DNA from: Bacteroidales bacterium
GTDB taxonomy: Bacteria > Bacteroidota > Bacteroidia > Bacteroidales > UBA932
DNA: 64,000 nucleotides
Direction of reading: 5' to 3'
Assembly: GCA_017400135.1 (NCBI GenBank)
Contig: JAFPVJ010000017.1
Span: 96,118-160,117, forward strand
How positions within the stretch are numbered: the first letter of the stretch is position 1; the number at the start of each line of letters is the position of its first letter. The notes beneath the pieces were generated by a model that was not told where the DNA came from, did no database searches, and saw nothing but the letters and a program-made list of their open reading frames with translations. Made by a program: the position numbers and the translations under genes. Positions 61,301 through 64,000 of this stretch are shown here, piece by piece.

Positions 61301-61910
61301 GAAGATGGAAATGGGCTCTTTCCCCGGCGAGATTGTCGTGATCGACCATCAGGGACTGGGGTTTTTCCGGGCTCTTGACTATCTGAAAAAACAAAAGATC
61401 CTGGGATTCGATACGGAATCGCGCCCCAACTTCTCCCCTCAGCATCACCACTACGGGGTAGCACTCCTGCAGCTTTCCGGCCCAGACCGGGCTTATCTGT
61501 TCCGGATCAAAAAACTGACGATGTACAGGAGGCTCTTCAAGGTGCTCGCGGATGAGCGTGTCGTAAAGGTCGGCGCCGCCGTCTGTGACGACATCCACGG
61601 CTTGCAGCGTTACTGCGATTTCAAGCCCAAGTCTTTCGTGGATTTGCAGAAAATCGTCTGGGAGTATGGGATCAAGGACAAGAGCGTCAAGAAGATGGCG
61701 GCCATCATCCTGGGCGTCCGCATTTCCAAGACACAGCAGTTGTCCAACTGGGAGGCGGAGAATCTGTCCGAGGCCCAGAAGAAATATGCGGCGACCGATG
61801 CCTGGATCTGCCGTGAAATGTATGTGAAGCTCCTTGCTTCCGAGAAACATCCCCTGACACCGGAGCAGCTGGCTCCCAATCCGCCTCACGTGGATGAGAA
61901 GAATGCCTGA
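61266..61910 (+). CDS. RNase D-like 3'-5' exonuclease (DEDD family)
   Basis: 214 aa single-domain exonuclease. The DEDD motifs are ILGFDTESRP (Exo I), CDDIHGLQRYCDF (Exo II) and YAATDAWICREMY (Exo III, DEDDy type with Tyr four residues before the Asp). No HRDC domains follow, so it is shorter than RNase D. ATG 61266 is chosen because MYKISITPEEIEKM matches the usual start of the Bacteroidales group; it lies within the end of the lipoprotein gene. Two bases before the methyltransferase gene. Likely RNA processing or DNA repair. Confidence 0.88.
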   Translation: MYKISITPEEIEKMEMGSFPGEIVVIDHQGLGFFRALDYLKKQKILGFDTESRPNFSPQHHHYGVALLQLSGPDRAYLFRIKKLTMYRRLFKVLADERVVKVGAAVCDDIHGLQRYCDFKPKSFVDLQKIVWEYGIKDKSVKKMAAIILGVRISKTQQLSNWEAENLSEAQKKYAATDAWICREMYVKLLASEKHPLTPEQLAPNPPHVDEKNA

Positions 61911-61912
61911 CT

Positions 61913-63103
61913 ATGAGTAAGGTCTATTTAAAACGGGGTCGGGAAGACTCCTTGCTGAGATTCCATCCCTGGGTTTTTTCCGGTGCGATCGCCCAGACCG
62001 TCGGCCATCCTGCGGAGGGCGACCTGGTCGGCGTATTCGCCTCTGACGGATCTCTGCTGGGTTGCGGTCATTATCAGATCGGCTCGATTGCCGTCCGCAT
62101 GCTGGGGTTCGGCTGCGAGACGCTGGGAGATGGCTTTTGGACGGAAAGTATCGATGCCGCGCTGCGGGTTCGCGAGGCAGCCGGCCTGGTGGACAATCCC
62201 TCGACCAACTGCTTCCGCCTGGTCCACGGTGAAGGCGACGGCCTGCCGGGCTTGATCATAGACTGGTATGACGGCGTATGCGTGATGCAGGCCCATTCGG
62301 TCGGCATGTTCCGGGCCAAGAAACAGATCTGCGAGGCTTTGCTGAAGGTATTCGGCGATCGCCTGAAAGCGGTGTATGACAAGAGCTCCGGTACGGCTCC
62401 CTTCAAGGCGGGTCTGGAACTGGTGGACGGCTATCTGTATCGATGCGAGGGCTTCAACGATGATGAGCAGGTGGTCCTGGAGAACGGAAACCGTTTCATC
62501 GTCAACTGGACCGAAGGGCAGAAGACCGGATTCTTCCTGGATCAGCGGGACAACCGGGCTGCCGTCGGCCGTTATGCCGCCGGGCGACGGGTGCTGAACC
62601 TGTTTTGCTACACGGGCGGTTTTTCCGTATATGCCCTGGCTGCGGGTGCGGAGAGCGTCGATTCCGTGGACAGTTCCGCCAAAGCCATGTCGCTGGTGGA
62701 CCGGAATGTCGAACTGGCCGGTGCCGCGGACCGTCATCACAGCTATTGCTGCGATGCCATCGATTTCCTGAAGGAGGCGCCGGAAGACAAATATGACCTG
62801 ATCATCGTCGACCCGCCGGCTTTCGCCAAGCACCGCGGTGCCTTGGACAATGCCTTGCGGGCATATCGCCGGCTGAATGCCGCCGCCATTTCCAAGGTGG
62901 CGCCCGGGGGACTGGTCTTCACCTTCAGTTGCTCCCAGGCGGTCGATAAGGAAGCCTTTGCGCTGGCCGTTTTCTCCGCCGCCGCCCAGACGGGCCGCAG
63001 GGTTCGCATCCTGGACCGGATGAACCAGCCGGCTGACCACAGCGTCAGCATCTATCATCCGGAAGGGGAGTATCTGAAGGGTCTTTTGCTTTATGTCGAG
63101 TGA
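61913..63103 (+). CDS. rlmI: RlmI-like 23S rRNA (cytosine-C5) methyltransferase
   Basis: 396 aa class I SAM methyltransferase with an N-terminal PUA domain (about 1-70; RGREDSLLRFHPWVFSGAI). SAM motif region NLFCYTGGFSVYALAAGA; catalytic region IIVDPPAFAKHRGAL; second Cys in FTFSCSQAV. E. coli RlmI methylates C1962; same target is inferred from family. TGACTATG spacing to the exonuclease gene suggests one transcript. Confidence 0.9.
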   Translation: MSKVYLKRGREDSLLRFHPWVFSGAIAQTVGHPAEGDLVGVFASDGSLLGCGHYQIGSIAVRMLGFGCETLGDGFWTESIDAALRVREAAGLVDNPSTNCFRLVHGEGDGLPGLIIDWYDGVCVMQAHSVGMFRAKKQICEALLKVFGDRLKAVYDKSSGTAPFKAGLELVDGYLYRCEGFNDDEQVVLENGNRFIVNWTEGQKTGFFLDQRDNRAAVGRYAAGRRVLNLFCYTGGFSVYALAAGAESVDSVDSSAKAMSLVDRNVELAGAADRHHSYCCDAIDFLKEAPEDKYDLIIVDPPAFAKHRGALDNALRAYRRLNAAAISKVAPGGLVFTFSCSQAVDKEAFALAVFSAAAQTGRRVRILDRMNQPADHSVSIYHPEGEYLKGLLLYVE

Positions 63104-63161
63104 TTTTTCGCCCCGATGCATTGCAGTTTCGAAATAATTGAATAAATTAGAACGCTTAAAC

Positions 63162-63169
63162 CACTTTTG
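63162..63169 (+). promoter_or_regulatory. Possible -7 box of OmpA-like lipoprotein gene
   Basis: CACTTTTG matches seven of eight positions of TAnnTTTG; TTG at 63138-63140 could be a -33 element. The start codon is 29 bases downstream. Confidence 0.35.
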
Positions 63170-63198
63170 TACACTTTAACTTTCAATACTTAAGTACA

Positions 63199-63888
63199 AT
63201 GAAAAAGTTAGTTTCTATTTTCCTCTGCGCATCCATGGTGATCATGATCCCCGGATGTTCCTCCATGTCCAAGCTCGCCGAAGGCACGCTCGTAGGTAGC
63301 GGTGTCGGTGCGACGGTGGGTGCCGCTGCCGGTGCCATCGCCGGCAAGGACGGCAAGAGCACGGCTATCGGTGCCGCCATCGGTACCGCCATCGGTGCCG
63401 GCGTGGGCGCCATCATCGGCAAGAAGATGGACAAGAAGGCTGAAGAACTCGCTGCGATCGAGGCCGCCAAGGTCGAGACCGTCGAGGACGCCAACGGCCT
63501 CGAGGCCATCAAGGTTACCTTCGACAGCGGTATCCTCTTCGCTCTCAACAAGGCTGACCTGAATGCTACTTCCAAGGAGTCCCTGAAGGATTTCGCCGCC
63601 AAGATGGTTGACCTTCCCGACACGGACATCACCATTTACGGCCACACCGACAACACCGGTTCCGACGCCGTCAACGAGCGCCTGTCTCTCCAGAGGGCCC
63701 AGTCCGTCGAGAATTATCTCAAGAACTGTGGTATCGCCAAGGATCGCATGACCGCCGAGGGCAAGTCCTACTACATGCCGGTCGCTTCCAATGAGACCGC
63801 CGAAGGCCGCGCCCAGAACCGCCGCGTCGAGATCTACATCACTGCCAACAAGGCTATGATCGAGGCTGCTGCCGCCGAGGCGAAGTAG
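63199..63888 (+). CDS. OmpA-family lipoprotein with glycine-zipper segment
   Basis: 229 aa outer-membrane lipoprotein. Lipobox MIPGCSS; a glycine-zipper helix (about 30-75; GATVGAAAGAIAGKDG and GAAIGTAIGAGVGAIIG); and a peptidoglycan-binding OmpA domain (about 105-215) with FALNKADLN, IYGHTDNTGSDAVNERLSLQ and AQNRRVEIYI, including the conserved Asp and Arg that bind diaminopimelate. Likely anchors the outer membrane to the wall. Common codons are strongly preferred, suggesting high expression. Single gene; an inverted repeat and tRNA-Cys follow. Confidence 0.92.
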   Translation: MKKLVSIFLCASMVIMIPGCSSMSKLAEGTLVGSGVGATVGAAAGAIAGKDGKSTAIGAAIGTAIGAGVGAIIGKKMDKKAEELAAIEAAKVETVEDANGLEAIKVTFDSGILFALNKADLNATSKESLKDFAAKMVDLPDTDITIYGHTDNTGSDAVNERLSLQRAQSVENYLKNCGIAKDRMTAEGKSYYMPVASNETAEGRAQNRRVEIYITANKAMIEAAAAEAK

Positions 63889-63898
63889 TTTCTTTTAT

Positions 63899-63940
63899 TT
63901 TGGGAATTGCAAAATAGTTTTCTATCTTTGCAATCCCAAA
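63899..63940 (+). promoter_or_regulatory. tRNA-Cys promoter inside an inverted repeat
   Basis: TTTG (63899-63902) and TATCTTTG (63923-63930), 20 bases apart, match -33 and -7. They lie in opposite arms of an inverted repeat, 63899-63917 and 63922-63940, pairing at about 18 of 19 bases around a four-T loop. Confidence 0.65.
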
Positions 63941-63943
63941 CCC

Positions 63944-64000
63944 GGTGCGTTGGCCGAGTGGCTAGGCGCAGGTCTGCAAAACCTGTCACAGTGGTTCGAT
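63944..64000 (+). tRNA. tRNA-Cys (GCA), 3' end cut by window
   Basis: The first 57 bases of a tRNA are present. The D arm contains GGCCGAGTGGCTAGGC, and the anticodon stem-loop is CAGGT-CTGCAAA-ACCTG with anticodon GCA. The T arm begins GTGGTTCGAT at the window edge; the acceptor 3' strand is outside. Confidence 0.9.

Overview
The window looks like chromosome of a GC-rich member of the Bacteroidales (Bacteroidota). The support is a SusC/SusD outer-membrane uptake pair, many promoters of the Bacteroidota type (-7 box TAnnTTTG, sometimes with TTTG about 19-21 bases upstream), a type B L31, a glycine decarboxylase P protein split into two genes, a PorV-family protein with a T9SS-like cargo, and typical Bacteroidales families of unknown function (DUF4301, DUF721, DUF4988). 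Species cannot be named from sequence alone. Coding density is high, no gene-free stretch exceeds about 130 bases, and I see no insertion sequence, prophage, CRISPR array or conjugative gene.

Layout. 1-6.3 kb: end of an M20 dipeptidase, an exported Asp/Glu racemase-like protein, and a divergent threonine-degradation pair (Kbl and SDR-type threonine dehydrogenase); the dehydrogenase is translationally coupled to a phosphohexomutase and a DUF1343 (NamZ-like) protein. 6.4-10.2 kb: L31, aldose epimerase, tRNA-Phe, a GNAT-metallopeptidase fusion, a hypothetical and an arginase-fold protein. 10.2-16.3 kb: glycine cleavage operon gcvT-gcvH-gcvPA-gcvPB followed by an M23 lipoprotein and TrmO. Kbl/Tdh make glycine from threonine and Gcv turns glycine into one-carbon units, so the two loci fit one route.

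18.1-31.0 kb is a six-gene SusCD-type surface operon: a collagen-like DUF4988 lipoprotein, SusC, SusD, a zinc-metallopeptidase lipoprotein, a DUF4302-like lipoprotein and a BACON lipoprotein, closed by a terminator. A subtilisin-like protease with a T9SS-like C-terminal domain and an overlapping PorV-family gene follow (31.0-34.6 kb). Together they suggest a cell-surface system handling protein or peptide, though the ligand is unknown.

34.6-48.4 kb: sodium symporter, recF-DUF721-pdxB-DUF4301 operon, an SGNH esterase, a coupled operon (MATE, DUF3737, PatB-type C-S lyase, fucose-isomerase-like protein, nitroreductase) and CstA. 48.4-64 kb: DUF1080 protein, aquaporin, glycosyltransferase, YitT protein, HerA-like ATPase, dicarboxylate symporter, AraM-type dehydrogenase with L-rhamnose isomerase, an alpha/beta hydrolase, CDF transporter, lipoprotein, DEDD exonuclease, RlmI-like methyltransferase, OmpA lipoprotein and the 5' part of tRNA-Cys.

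The most unusual signal is a palindromic repeat. Two copies, in opposite orientation but with the same loop core, sit in frame inside one alpha/beta-hydrolase gene (58370-58449 and 58689-58774). A hairpin of the same 86-base span lies between genes at 40138-40223. This resembles a small mobile palindrome family that tolerates insertion into coding sequence.
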